Assembly: GCA_036494465.1 (NCBI GenBank) | Contig: DASXOJ010000237.1 | Coordinates: forward strand, 17,632-81,631 | Length of the DNA: 64,000 nt | DNA from: CAJCJE01 sp036494465 | Lineage (GTDB): Bacteria > Actinomycetota > Actinomycetes > Mycobacteriales > Pseudonocardiaceae | Direction of reading: 5' to 3' | The notes under the pieces: generated by a model | What the model was told of the DNA's origin: nothing | Database searches by the model: none | What the model saw: the letters and a program-made list of their open reading frames with translations, nothing else | Made by a program: the position numbers and the translations under genes | In this document: piece by piece, positions 1 to 8,834 of the stretch | Layout of the letters: each line of letters opens with the position of its first letter | How positions within the stretch are numbered: the first letter of the stretch is position 1

Positions 1-1412
1 CGCGCGGGCGGGTCGCGATTCTCGGCGCGGTGGTCGTGGTCGCGGCGGGGGTGCTGGCGATCGTGCAGCCGTGGCAGAGTTCGGCCGCCGTCGATCTCGG
101 GTGGGTCCCTGCCGCGTTGCGCCCGTCGTGTGCGGTGGGCGGTTCGGTGCCGAACGCGGCGGCGACGGCCACCTGCCAGGTAGGGGCCACGAGTGTCGTG
201 TTGGGACAGTTCAGCGCGGAGAACGCGTTGACTGCTGCCTATGGGCGAGCCGTTTCCGATTCGGGAGTCGCGCGGGACACCGGGGACTGCACGGCCGGCA
301 GCAGATCGGAGAGCCGCTATCCGGGGACTGGCACGGAAGTGGGGCGGGTGGTGTGCTCGATCTCCAACGGCGCCACCAGTTCCGTGGTGTGGACCGACAC
401 CGCCAGCCGTGTGCTGGGCCGGGCTTCGGCTCCGGTGAACGACGACGCGACGGTGCGGGGGGAGTGGGCGCAGTGGGTTGGTATCGCTGCGTTTCCGACC
501 GCCGCCGAGCGCGATCTGGTGAACCTGGCGGGGGAGCAGGGGTGCAAGCGGACGGCGGCCAGCACGCTCGACGGTTATGTCGGGGTGCTCGCGGCACTGG
601 ACTGCACGCCCAACGGATCCGGGGCGAGCGCGGAGACCTACGTGCGGTTCGGCGCGATCGGCAATCTGCGCGCCGCCTTCGACGGGGACGCCGGCAAGGC
701 GAAGGAACCGTCCGGAGTGGACTGTTCGCAGGGGAAGGCGCCGGGGTTCCTGGGGAACCAGCGGTTCGATCTGCGCAGCGTCTTCATCGGCGGGTTGCAG
801 TGCCATCCCGGCCTGAACAGCAGTCTCGACCTGGAGTGGAGCGTGGAACCGCTGCTGGTGCTTGGCAAGGCGACCGGGCCCGACCCGGTCGGGCTGGCGA
901 ACTGGTGGCAGTCCAACTACGGCCCGCCGACCGGCGCGATCGTCGCTGCCCTCAACAAACAGGACAGCCCGCCGTTCCCGACCGCGCGGGAAAGTGCGCT
1001 GCTCGCGCACATCCCGGCGATCAGCCGCAACAACTGCATCCGGCCATCGGCCGACCAGGCCCGGACCAACGTCGGCAACTACCAGGTCGTCGGCGTGGTC
1101 TGCGGGCCGACCAGTGGGGCGCCGATCATCTTCTACTACCAGTTCGCCGACGACACCGCGATGAACGCCTCCTACGGAGTGCCGCAGGAGAACGCCTACG
1201 ACTGCACGACCTTGCCGAGCGCGTTCGACGGCGAGCACGCGTACAACCGGGGCGGGCAGACCGGCCGGTTGCAGTGCGGCAGCGACGACAACAGCCCGAA
1301 CAAGGATCTGGTGTGGACCGACGACCAGTTGGCCATCGAGGCGTTCGCGTTCCAGGGGCACGATCCGACCGCGATGATCGACTGGTGGCGCGACGACGCA
1401 GGCCCGGTCTGA
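1..1412 (+). CDS. C-terminal extracytoplasmic part of a probable Ser/Thr protein kinase (5' end outside window)
   Basis: The frame is open to the left edge of the window, so the gene starts upstream. The visible part opens with Arg-Gly-Arg and a hydrophobic stretch of about 20 residues ending in VQPW, which reads as a single membrane span leaving basic cytoplasmic residues on the left. About 440 extracytoplasmic residues follow. They contain three degenerate repeats of roughly 140 residues, each with several Cys, a GR-xx-C segment, a WTD/EW segment and a closing WW or WAQW. This tail type is known on actinomycete receptor-like Ser/Thr kinases, but the kinase domain itself is not in the window, so the kinase identity is inference. 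It is supported by the FHA gene downstream (2015-2752), the same order as the complete kinase-FHA pair at 55753-58438. It could instead be an unrelated membrane-anchored sensor protein. Confidence 0.6.
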   Translation, partial: RGRVAILGAVVVVAAGVLAIVQPWQSSAAVDLGWVPAALRPSCAVGGSVPNAAATATCQVGATSVVLGQFSAENALTAAYGRAVSDSGVARDTGDCTAGSRSESRYPGTGTEVGRVVCSISNGATSSVVWTDTASRVLGRASAPVNDDATVRGEWAQWVGIAAFPTAAERDLVNLAGEQGCKRTAASTLDGYVGVLAALDCTPNGSGASAETYVRFGAIGNLRAAFDGDAGKAKEPSGVDCSQGKAPGFLGNQRFDLRSVFIGGLQCHPGLNSSLDLEWSVEPLLVLGKATGPDPVGLANWWQSNYGPPTGAIVAALNKQDSPPFPTARESALLAHIPAISRNNCIRPSADQARTNVGNYQVVGVVCGPTSGAPIIFYYQFADDTAMNASYGVPQENAYDCTTLPSAFDGEHAYNRGGQTGRLQCGSDDNSPNKDLVWTDDQLAIEAFAFQGHDPTAMIDWWRDDAGPV

Positions 1413-1425
1413 GCCCCAGCAGTAA

Positions 1426-1441
1426 GCGCGCGGCCGCGCGC
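1426..1441. terminator. GC palindrome between convergent genes
   Basis: GCGCGCGGCCGCGCGC is a perfect 16-bp palindrome 14 bp after the stop of the kinase-like gene and 37 bp before the end of the convergent lipoprotein gene. There is no T-run, so it could only be a hairpin terminator of the U-less type common in actinomycetes. Assignment is tentative. Confidence 0.3.
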
Positions 1442-1477
1442 GATCGGGCCGCGCGGTTGGTTGGGGCCACGGCCGGA

Positions 1478-1933
1478 TCAGCCTGGGAAGTCGCCGTCGA
1501 GTTGTGCTGTTCCGCTGCCGCCGGAGGTCGAACCGTTGCTGCTGCCCACCGTCTGACCGTCCAGGTCGGCGTCGATCACCACGCTGCCGTCGCGGTAGTC
1601 GAGGTCGACCTCGTAGTTGTGGTGCGCGCCGTCGGCGGGGATGGTCAGGCTCTGGTGCCAGGGCAGCGGGGTCGCGGCCAGGGTCGTGTTCTGGCCGTCG
1701 ATCGTGTAGCGGATCGCGGTGATCTTGGCGTTGCCGGTCGCACTGAACTGCATGATGTGCGGCTGCCGGGTCTGCGGCGCGGACAACGTGCTCGGCGCGG
1801 TCGTTGTCGTCGTCGTGGCCTTGGTTGGCGGGGGAGACGACGGGTTCGCGCTGCCGCAACCGGCGAGCGACGCGATTCCGAACGCGCCTGCGGCCAGCAC
1901 GATTCCGGCGCGGTGAAGTTCACGGTGCGGCAT
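1478..1933 (-). CDS. putative lipoprotein of unknown function
   Basis: The 151-residue product starts at an ATG at 1933 with a short basic N-terminus (MPHRELHR), a hydrophobic core and the lipobox LAGC, so it should be lipid-anchored outside the membrane. A Thr/Pro/Ser linker follows (about residues 30-55), then a compact domain with alternating beta-strand pattern (AITAIRYTIDGQ, VDLDYRDGSVVIDADLDG) ending in a Gly/Ser-rich tail. This resembles the conserved small-ligand-binding or MmpS-like secreted domains of actinomycetes, but I do not recognise the family. It is divergent from the FHA gene and convergent with the kinase-like gene, so it sits inside the kinase/FHA pair on the opposite strand. 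Confidence 0.75.
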   Translation of the reverse strand: MPHRELHRAGIVLAAGAFGIASLAGCGSANPSSPPPTKATTTTTTAPSTLSAPQTRQPHIMQFSATGNAKITAIRYTIDGQNTTLAATPLPWHQSLTIPADGAHHNYEVDLDYRDGSVVIDADLDGQTVGSSNGSTSGGSGTAQLDGDFPG

Positions 1934-2014
1934 GTCCGAACTGTATCGATTGGCACCGGGGACCACTCCCCGTTCGGTCAGGTCACAATCATCATCGAAC
2001 CCGAGGAGGCGATC

Positions 2015-2752
2015 GTGACCGTCACTACGTTGCGCAGGCCCAGCAGCGGCACCCTGTCCGTGCAGGCGGTCAGCGGTGGCGTCATCGCGGAACCCGAGGA
2101 GGGCGCGAGCGTCAAGTTCGGGCGGCACCAGGAGGCCGTGGACGTCGGGGTCGGCATGGACGACGACCAGGTCAGCAGGCAGCACGGCCTGATCGTGCTG
2201 CGCAGGGGCACCTGGTGGCTGAGCAACACCGGCCGGGGACCGATCGAGCTGCCGCAGTCGCGGTGGCTGCGGCCGAGCGAGGAGCCGATCCCGTTGGCCG
2301 GTGGCTACACCACATTGCACGTGCTCGGTTCGCGCGAGCGGGATCACCTGGTCGAGCTGTACGTGGCCGGTGTGGACGGGCTGGCGCCGTTGATCCGGCA
2401 CAGCAGCGTGACTCGGCCGACCAGGGCGTGGGACCTGAACCCGGACGAGCGGCTGGCGCTGGTCGCGCTCGGCCAGCGTTACCTGCTCAACGATCCGGGG
2501 CCGCAGCCGTTGACCCACCAGCAGGTCACCGATGTGCTGGTGGAACTGCGGCCGGACGCGAAATGGACCAAGAAGAAGGTCGAGCAGATCGTCGACAAGG
2601 TGCGCAAACGTTTGTCAGCGCGCGGGGTGGAAGGTCTGCTGCGCGAGGAGGTCGGTGAGCCGGTCGGCAACACGCTCGGCGACAACCTGATCAAGGAACT
2701 GCTGCGCTCGATGACGCTCACCCCGAACGATCTGGAACTCGTCGATTTGTAG
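2015..2752 (+). CDS. FHA-domain protein with conserved C-terminal helical domain
   Basis: The start is a GTG at 2015 preceded by GAGGAG at 2003-2008; the product has 245 residues. Residues about 30-100 form a forkhead-associated phosphothreonine-binding domain with the signature residues G36-R37, S54-R55-x-H57 and N71. The C-terminal half (about 140-245) is alpha-helical, contains the RYLLND and LLREEVGEPVGN segments and reads like a winged-helix or death-like fold. The same architecture occurs at 57641-58438, where it directly follows a complete Ser/Thr kinase. FHA proteins usually bind kinase-phosphorylated Thr; here the likely partner is the kinase-like product upstream (inference). The protein has no membrane segment and should be cytoplasmic. 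Confidence 0.85.
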   Translation: MTVTTLRRPSSGTLSVQAVSGGVIAEPEEGASVKFGRHQEAVDVGVGMDDDQVSRQHGLIVLRRGTWWLSNTGRGPIELPQSRWLRPSEEPIPLAGGYTTLHVLGSRERDHLVELYVAGVDGLAPLIRHSSVTRPTRAWDLNPDERLALVALGQRYLLNDPGPQPLTHQQVTDVLVELRPDAKWTKKKVEQIVDKVRKRLSARGVEGLLREEVGEPVGNTLGDNLIKELLRSMTLTPNDLELVDL

Positions 2753-2769
2753 TCGTCGAGCAGCGCTGG

Positions 2770-3273
2770 TCAGACCGGACCGGTGCGGCCGGGCGCCATG
2801 CTGTCGGCGAGGTAGCCGGTCAGGTCGGCCTCGTCCGGGACGAGCATGTGCCGCACCCAGGCGTCGCGTTCGTGGCCGAGCGGCGGAAGTTCCCACACAC
2901 AGCCGATCCAGCGCTGCTTCAGCTCGACGAAGTGCGCCGGATCCGTGTCCGGGCAGCCAAGGAACTCGATGCCCGCCGCCGCGCTCGCGCAGTGCAGCAC
3001 GTTGTCCCACGCCCAGTTGTAGGCGTTGAGGTAGGTCGCGCTCTGGCCCCGGTGCAGGACGATGAACGTGGCGGGCGGCGTGTCGTCCGGTTCGGGGAAC
3101 AGGCGCGGCAGGAACTGCTCGGCCGCTGCCTGGATCTCCGGCTCGATCGGCGCGTCGACCGCGTTGACGTGGTATTTCTTGACCTGGCGACCGGCGATCG
3201 TGCTGACCGGGTGGACGGACAGGTATCTCTCCTCGAACGGCATGCGCGCACGGTAAGGCGCGGTAGCTGACAT
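2770..3273 (-). CDS. conserved hypothetical protein, 157-167 residues
   Basis: The ORF gives 167 residues from ATG 3273 or 157 from ATG 3243 (MPFEERYLS). Neither has a convincing Shine-Dalgarno sequence, so the start is open. The protein is soluble, with an ordered sequence including KKYHVNAVD, FIVLHRGQSATYLNAYNW and GCVWELPPLGHERDAW. The many Trp and His residues suggest a compact enzyme-like or ligand-binding fold, but I do not recognise the family. It is divergent from a truncated LysR gene 28 bp away, the usual arrangement of a LysR regulator and its target, so it was probably the target of that regulator. Confidence 0.7.
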   Translation of the reverse strand: MSATAPYRARMPFEERYLSVHPVSTIAGRQVKKYHVNAVDAPIEPEIQAAAEQFLPRLFPEPDDTPPATFIVLHRGQSATYLNAYNWAWDNVLHCASAAAGIEFLGCPDTDPAHFVELKQRWIGCVWELPPLGHERDAWVRHMLVPDEADLTGYLADSMAPGRTGPV

Positions 3274-3283
3274 CCTCTGTCAG
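3267..3283. promoter_or_regulatory. inverted repeat in LysR/target divergent promoter
   Basis: CTGACA-TCCTC-TGTCAG is a perfect 6-bp inverted repeat with a 5-bp spacer, located between the divergent hypothetical gene and the LysR-type remnant. The position and dyad fit a LysR-family operator. If the hypothetical gene starts at 3273 the repeat overlaps its start codon, which favours the alternative start at 3243. Confidence 0.4.
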
Positions 3284-3301
3284 GTACGTCAGCATTGCCG
3301 G

Positions 3302-3514
3302 GTGCAACTCGATCTCAACCTGCTCATCGCGCTGGACGCGTTGCTGGACGAGCGCAGCCTCGGCGCGGCGGCGGATCGGCTGCACTTCTCGCAGACCGCG
3401 ATGAGCCGGACGCTGGGCCGGATCCGGCGCGCGACCGGGGACGAGATCCTGGTCCGGTCGGGCCGGTCGATGCTGCCGACGCCGTATGCCGAGCCACCAT
3501 CGCCGAGACGCTGA
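3302..3514 (+). pseudogene. truncated LysR-family transcriptional regulator (DNA-binding domain only)
   Basis: The 70-residue ORF starts with LDLNLLIALDALLDERSL and the LysR winged-helix motif AADRLHFSQTAMSRTLGRIR, then reaches MLPTPYA, the end of the LysR DNA-binding domain. After that it reads EPPSPRR and stops. A functional LysR protein is about 300 residues with a substrate-binding domain, which is missing. The stop lies 6 bp before the end of metX, so a deletion probably joined the HTH region to the metX 3' end. A short peptide that still binds DNA is possible, but a decaying gene is more likely. Confidence 0.75.
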
Positions 3515-3520
3515 CGGCGA

Positions 3521-4656
3521 TCAGTCGTTGAGCAGTTCGGCGATCAGGGGAGTGAGCTGGGCGGTTTCCAGCAGGAAGGCGTCATGGCCGTAGGGAGAGT
3601 CGATGACCTTGGCCGGAGCGGCGGTGGGGATGGCGTCGGCCAGCTGGATCTGTTGGGCGAGCGGGTAGAGGCGGTCGCTGTTGACGCCCGCGACGAGGGT
3701 TTTCGCGCTGATGCGGCGTAGCGCTTCCGTTGTGCCACCACGGTTTCTGCCGATGTCGTGGCTGTCCATGGCGCGGACCAGGGTCACGTAGCTGGCCGCG
3801 TCGAAGCGACGCACCAGCTTCTCCGCGTGATGGTCCAAATAGGACTCTACGGTGTATCTGCCGTCGCGTAACGGATCTTCGCCGGTTTGCGGGTCGCGAC
3901 CGAACCGGGTCACCAGTTCGGTTTCGCTGCGATAGGTGATGTGCGCGATGCGCCGCGCGATACCGAGCCCGACGTGCGGACCGGCCCCGTCCGGGAGGTC
4001 GTGGTAGCCGCCGCCGTGCCAGCCCGGATCGTCCAGAATCACCCGGATCTGCGGCCAGCTCCAGGCGATCTGCTCGGCGGAGGACTGCGCGGGCGCGGCG
4101 ATCACGCCCAGCGCCGCCACCCGGTCCGGATGGGTGACCGCCCATTCCAGCGCGCGCATGCCGCCCATGGAACCGCCGAGCACACCGGCCCAGGTCCGGA
4201 TGCCGAGCGCGTCGGCCAGCGCCGCCTCGGCGGCCACCTGGTCGCGGATGGTCAACGCGGGGAACCTGCTGCCCCAGGGCCTGCCGTCCTCGGCACGCGA
4301 TGCCGGGCCGGTGCTGCCCTGGCAACCGCCGAGCACGTTCGCGGCGACGATGAAGTGGCGCGCGGGATCCAGGGCGCGACCGGGGCCGATCAGCGCGTCC
4401 CACCAGCCAGCCAGCGGATGACCGGGACCGGCGGGGCCTGCCACATGCGAATCGGCGGTGAGCGCGTGTTCGATCAGCACCGCGTTGCCGCCGTCCGGCG
4501 CGAGGGTGCCCCAGGTTTCGTAGGCAAGGCGGTAGCCGGGTAGCCGCTCGCCTGATTCGAGGGTGAGCCCGTTGTCCGCGACGAACCAGAGACGGTTGCC
4601 GACGGGATCGCCCTCCCGCCACGCACCGGTGGCGGGAGGGCGGTTGATCGTCTGGG

Positions 4657-4660
<4 letters not shown>
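3521..4660 (-). CDS. metX: homoserine O-acetyltransferase
   Basis: MetX transfers acetyl from acetyl-CoA to L-homoserine, giving O-acetylhomoserine for methionine synthesis. The 379-residue product is a full-length alpha/beta-hydrolase. The nucleophile elbow LGGSMGGM places Ser164; Asp329 (NSDRLYPL) and His359 (YGHDAFLLE) complete the triad. ALTADSH and NVLGGCQGSTGP near residues 66-117 are typical of this family. The start GTG at 4660 overlaps the metY stop by 4 nt (GTGA), so the two genes are translationally coupled and transcribed as metY-metX. Upstream ORF extensions have no support. Confidence 0.96.
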
Positions 4661-5973
<1,313 letters not shown>

Positions 5974-6009
5974 GAGTCCTCCGCGGGCGGGAAAATGGCG
6001 GAATTCGGT

Positions 6010-6053
6010 GAGCTACGGAATTAGGAGAACTCCGCGCTCATGCCGCCAAGCTA
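6010..6053 (-). promoter_or_regulatory. metY leader: -10 box, 6-codon uORF and overlapping hairpin
   Basis: Read on the minus strand, a TAGCTT box (6053-6048) lies 6 nt before an ATG at 6041. That ATG opens a 6-codon ORF (MSAEFS) ending in TAA at 6021. The same bases form a hairpin: GAGC and CGGA pair with TCCG and GCTC across 6039-6010, with an 11-nt loop holding the end of the ORF. This is an attenuation-like layout 37 nt upstream of metY. I saw no SAM riboswitch core. Confidence 0.4.
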
Positions 6054-6181
6054 GCCGTTCGATCGGCGCAGCGGTAAGGAGTCCGCTTGGTGGGACGATC
6101 GCCGACCGATCGGGTGAACTTGGATCTTCCGCCATTCCCCGTGCTCCGTGAATTAATCGGTGACCGAGTTTTCATCAATGT

Positions 6182-6688
6182 TCAGAACAGTCGCGGAACG
6201 TCGCTTTCCAGATCCAGCAGGGTGCGCTTGGCGGTCAACCCGCCCGCGTACCCGGTGAGCGCGCCGTCCGCCGCGACCACGCGGTGGCACGGCACGATGA
6301 TCCACACCGGGTTGCGGCCGAGCGCGGCGCCGACGCCGCGCACGGCCTCGGCGGGCAACCCGAGCGCGGCGCCGAGCCTGCCGTAACTGGTGGTGCTGCC
6401 GTAGCCGACCTCGGCGAGGCCACCGAGCACCTGCCGGTCGAATTCGGACGCGAGCCGCAGGTCGACCGGAACGGTGAACTCGCGCAGTTCGCCCGCGAAG
6501 TACGCATCGAGTTCGCGGGCGGCCTGCGCGCGCCATTCGGCGGCCTCCGCACCGGAGAGGCCGACCTCCCCGGTGGGCGCGGTGAACGAGCAGCTGACGA
6601 TGCCTGCGTCGGTGGCGGCGACGGTCAGCGTGCCGATCGGGGTGGTCACGGTGGTCACGGTGGTCAGGTCGGTCATCGTCATGGTCAT
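6182..6688 (-). CDS. ogt: methylated-DNA--protein-cysteine methyltransferase
   Basis: This is a suicide DNA-repair enzyme that moves the alkyl group of O6-methylguanine or O4-methylthymine onto its own cysteine. The acceptor is C134 in the PCHRVV motif, preceded by RNPVWIIVPC and the helix-turn-helix segment GYGSTTSYGRLGAALG. At 168 residues it has the length of the stand-alone Ogt/MGMT type without an AdaA domain. The N-terminus MTMTMTDLTTVTTVTT derives from a low-complexity DNA repeat (GGTCACGGT units near 6640-6670), so the exact ATG is uncertain. A 37-codon ORF and the nitrilase-like gene lie immediately upstream on the same strand. Confidence 0.93.
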   Translation of the reverse strand: MTMTMTDLTTVTTVTTPIGTLTVAATDAGIVSCSFTAPTGEVGLSGAEAAEWRAQAARELDAYFAGELREFTVPVDLRLASEFDRQVLGGLAEVGYGSTTSYGRLGAALGLPAEAVRGVGAALGRNPVWIIVPCHRVVAADGALTGYAGGLTAKRTLLDLESDVPRLF

Positions 6689-6724
6689 ACCAGGAGAACA
6701 CCGGGCGCCGGTGATCGGTTGCGG

Positions 6725-6838
6725 TCAGCGGGTGGGCGAGCGGCCCGCGCAGGTGCGGCCGACGTCGCGCAACCGGTCGTCGCCGGCCAGCAACGCGCGC
6801 AGGATCGCCGGCAACGCCCGCCACAGCTCAGAACGCAT
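6725..6838 (-). CDS. possible small protein, 37 residues
   Basis: The ORF begins at ATG 6838, 11 nt inside the end of the nitrilase-like gene, and ends 36 bp before ogt. It reads MRSELWRALPAILRALLAG followed by DDRLRDVGRTCAG and a basic tail. Third codon positions are almost all G/C, as in real genes here, and the N-terminal half forms an amphipathic helix. The overlap suggests translational coupling. I recognise no family; it may be a chance ORF. Confidence 0.4.
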   Translation of the reverse strand: MRSELWRALPAILRALLAGDDRLRDVGRTCAGRSPTR

Positions 6839-7799
6839 CGCGTGCGTCGCTGCGCGGATCGGTCACCCGATACGCCTCGTAGAGCCCACCGCGCGCGGTG
6901 CGGCGCCACGGTCGCGCCGTGAACACCGCGATCTCCGCGCTCGACTCGTCGAGTTCGGCGACGGCCAGACCGGATTCGGCGCGGGCCAGCCAGTCGCCCT
7001 CCGGCGAGACGATGCCGGCAGCCTCGGGCATGGCGACGCTGACCCAGTAGTTGTTGACCGACGCGTGCGCCCGTGCCTCGGTGGCGAACGCCTCGTTGCC
7101 GGTCGGCGCGCCGGTCGAGGCGAACAGCACTCCGTCGACGCCGAGCTTCTCGTATTCGTCGAACAGTTCCGGGAAGTGCACCTCCATGCCGAGCAGGCAG
7201 CCGAACCGCACGCCGTCCACCTCGAAGGTGACCGGTGCTTTGCCTGGCGTGTATAGGTAGGAGAGCTTGGTGTTCGACAGCATGCGTTCGTCATAGCGGT
7301 TGACGAGTTTTCCGGTGTCGGAAATGACGTAGAGGCTGTTGTGCGGGCGGTGCGGCGCGCTGAGCGAGTGCACCGAACCGAGCACGGTCCAGATGCCGAG
7401 TTCGCCCGCGAGTGCCGCGATGGCGCGGAGTTCCTGGCGCAGCGCGGTCCAGTCGAGCCGGGTCCAGTCGGCCGGGCCGAGTTCGTCGGGGCCGGTGCTG
7501 GACATGGCTCGCTTGTGCGGAATTCCGGTCGCGCACTCCATGAAGTGCACGATCCGCGCGCCGGACGCGCGAGCTTCGCCCATCAGGTCGCGGATGTTCG
7601 CACCAGCGGCACGCAGGGCGGGCGCGGTGAGGTCGTGAGTGGGGTTGGTGGCGGCGACGGCGAGTCGCAGGTGTTTGGTGTGTGGCACGGCTGCTCCCGG
7701 CTCGGTAAGGCGGAAGTGCCGGAGGGCAGTGGTGTAGGACTCGCCGGTTTTGGCCGCGCGGGCGCGCACTCGGCGTTTGATGTTCCGGTTCGCTGTCAT
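6828..7799 (-). CDS. nitrilase-superfamily (carbon-nitrogen hydrolase fold) protein with non-canonical active site
   Basis: The start ATG at 7799 follows GGAAGG; the product has 323 residues. Residues 1-30 (NIKRRVRARAAKTGESYTTA) form a basic segment resembling small DNA-binding-type peptides seen elsewhere in actinomycetes. From about residue 43 the nitrilase fold begins: FMECATG carries the expected Glu (E88), and GVDGVLFASTGAP is typical of the family. The canonical catalytic Lys is not seen (RYDERML, about 168-174). The canonical Cys position of the C-Y-D-x-x-F-P-E motif reads G-M-E-V-H-F-P-E (G204). A Cys (C201) lies three residues earlier. The protein may have a different chemistry or no hydrolase activity. 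Confidence 0.8.
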   Translation of the reverse strand: MTANRNIKRRVRARAAKTGESYTTALRHFRLTEPGAAVPHTKHLRLAVAATNPTHDLTAPALRAAGANIRDLMGEARASGARIVHFMECATGIPHKRAMSSTGPDELGPADWTRLDWTALRQELRAIAALAGELGIWTVLGSVHSLSAPHRPHNSLYVISDTGKLVNRYDERMLSNTKLSYLYTPGKAPVTFEVDGVRFGCLLGMEVHFPELFDEYEKLGVDGVLFASTGAPTGNEAFATEARAHASVNNYWVSVAMPEAAGIVSPEGDWLARAESGLAVAELDESSAEIAVFTARPWRRTARGGLYEAYRVTDPRSDARDAF

Positions 7800-8020
7800 C
7801 TGGCCTTCCGCGTCCCGGACGTACATCCCCCAGCGACCTCGTACGGGACGGTCGGACCATGATGACGGCCGAGAGCGGAAGTCCCTTTGCCTCCACGAGC
7901 TGATCGGCCGTGCTGGGGACGGCCATCGGAGGTTGGGCGTTGGCCACGCCGAACGCCATGATGCGGCACTGCCGCATCCGCGTCAACTCCGTGCGGCGGC
8001 GGTCGAAACGCCGTCGCGGG

Positions 8021-8743
8021 TCAGTCGAGGTTCCAGCCCGCCTCGGCGGCATGGGCGTGAAATGCCTGCCAGGCCTGCCAGACTCGGGTAGCGCCAAATT
8101 GAGCGTTGAAGCGCAATACGTCTCGTACGTCGTTCACGGTCGCGCCGCCGCCGAAGGCTCGTTGAACGTGGATGCGGAAGGTATCGCCCAGGGTTTGGTA
8201 GTGGATATCGATACTCATCGTGGCGAAGGCCCTTTCGCGGATGCTGAGGGTGTCCGGACCGGCTGGGGTGCGCATCCGCGACTGGAGATCGAAGTAGTCC
8301 AGGAAGTGCGGGTCCAACTGGATCAGGGTGGCGCGCACGGGGTCCGGCAGCGGCGAGGGCGGCGCGTCCGGTCCGCTGGTCAGAAGTTCTCCCGGTAGTT
8401 CCGCGAGATCCGGCCGCGCAAGGCCCAGAGCGGTTTCCAGCTCGACGAGGCGATCGAATGCGGCCAGCGCCGTGTGATAGCCGCTGTCGTAGGAGATCAG
8501 GCGCAGCAACGCACGCACGTCCTCGGTGGTCACGCCGAGCGGGAGTCCGGCCCGGAGGTGGAGTTCGAAGGGAAGTCCGAGGGCCTGGGCACAGACGTCG
8601 GCAGTCAGGCGCAGGAGCACCTTCTCCCGGTCGGTCAGGCCGGATATCGAATCGGCGTGCCGGGCGGTAGCCGCGTCCATCTGCGCGAACATCGCATCCA
8701 GTGCTGCTACGTCGGTGTCGGCAGGAGGGGTGATTGCGGTCAT
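8021..8743 (-). CDS. carboxymuconolactone decarboxylase-fold protein
   Basis: The 240-residue protein starts at ATG 8743 with AGGAG 8 nt upstream. It contains two CMD/AhpD-like helical modules. The first (about 35-105) has DVCAQALGLPFELHLRAGL and GVTTEDVRALLRLISYDSGYH. The second (about 140-225) has RERAFATMSIDIHYQTLGDTF and GATVNDVRDVLRFNAQFGA. Tandem CMD proteins include 4-carboxymuconolactone decarboxylases and oxidoreductases. No CxxC redox pair is visible, so a peroxidase role is unlikely. It is divergent from a TetR regulator and shares a palindromic operator region with it, so expression is probably ligand-inducible. Confidence 0.85.
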   Translation of the reverse strand: MTAITPPADTDVAALDAMFAQMDAATARHADSISGLTDREKVLLRLTADVCAQALGLPFELHLRAGLPLGVTTEDVRALLRLISYDSGYHTALAAFDRLVELETALGLARPDLAELPGELLTSGPDAPPSPLPDPVRATLIQLDPHFLDYFDLQSRMRTPAGPDTLSIRERAFATMSIDIHYQTLGDTFRIHVQRAFGGGATVNDVRDVLRFNAQFGATRVWQAWQAFHAHAAEAGWNLD

Positions 8744-8775
8744 GACGACCACTCCTAACTCTATGAACCCATGTT

Positions 8776-8827
8776 GCGCTACAGCTGTAGCGCTATGAAC
8801 GTAGCGCAATGCTTGTCCAGTTACAAT
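8776..8827. promoter_or_regulatory. TetR operator and leaderless promoter between divergent genes
   Basis: GCGCTACAGCTGTAGCGC (8776-8793) is a perfect 18-bp palindrome. A further half-site GTAGCGC at 8801-8807 pairs with the right arm to give a second overlapping inverted repeat. TACAAT at 8822-8827 is a good -10 box 7 nt before the TetR ATG at 8835. The operator covers the probable -35 region and the promoter of the divergent CMD-fold gene, implying autoregulation. Confidence 0.6.
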
Positions 8828-8834
8828 GCCGGTT

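Noticed and set aside
5974..6180. SAM riboswitch upstream of metY
   Set aside because: I looked for the SAM-IV type core (GGUCAUGAG followed by paired stems). Only a GCATGAGCGC similarity is present and the later conserved stems are absent. A covariance search would decide.
7800..8020. possible gene in the gap between the nitrilase-like and CMD-fold genes
   Set aside because: A minus-strand frame reads AFGVANAQPPMAVPSTADQL, which looks protein-like. It lacks consistent codon bias, a ribosome site and a stop/start in a sensible place.
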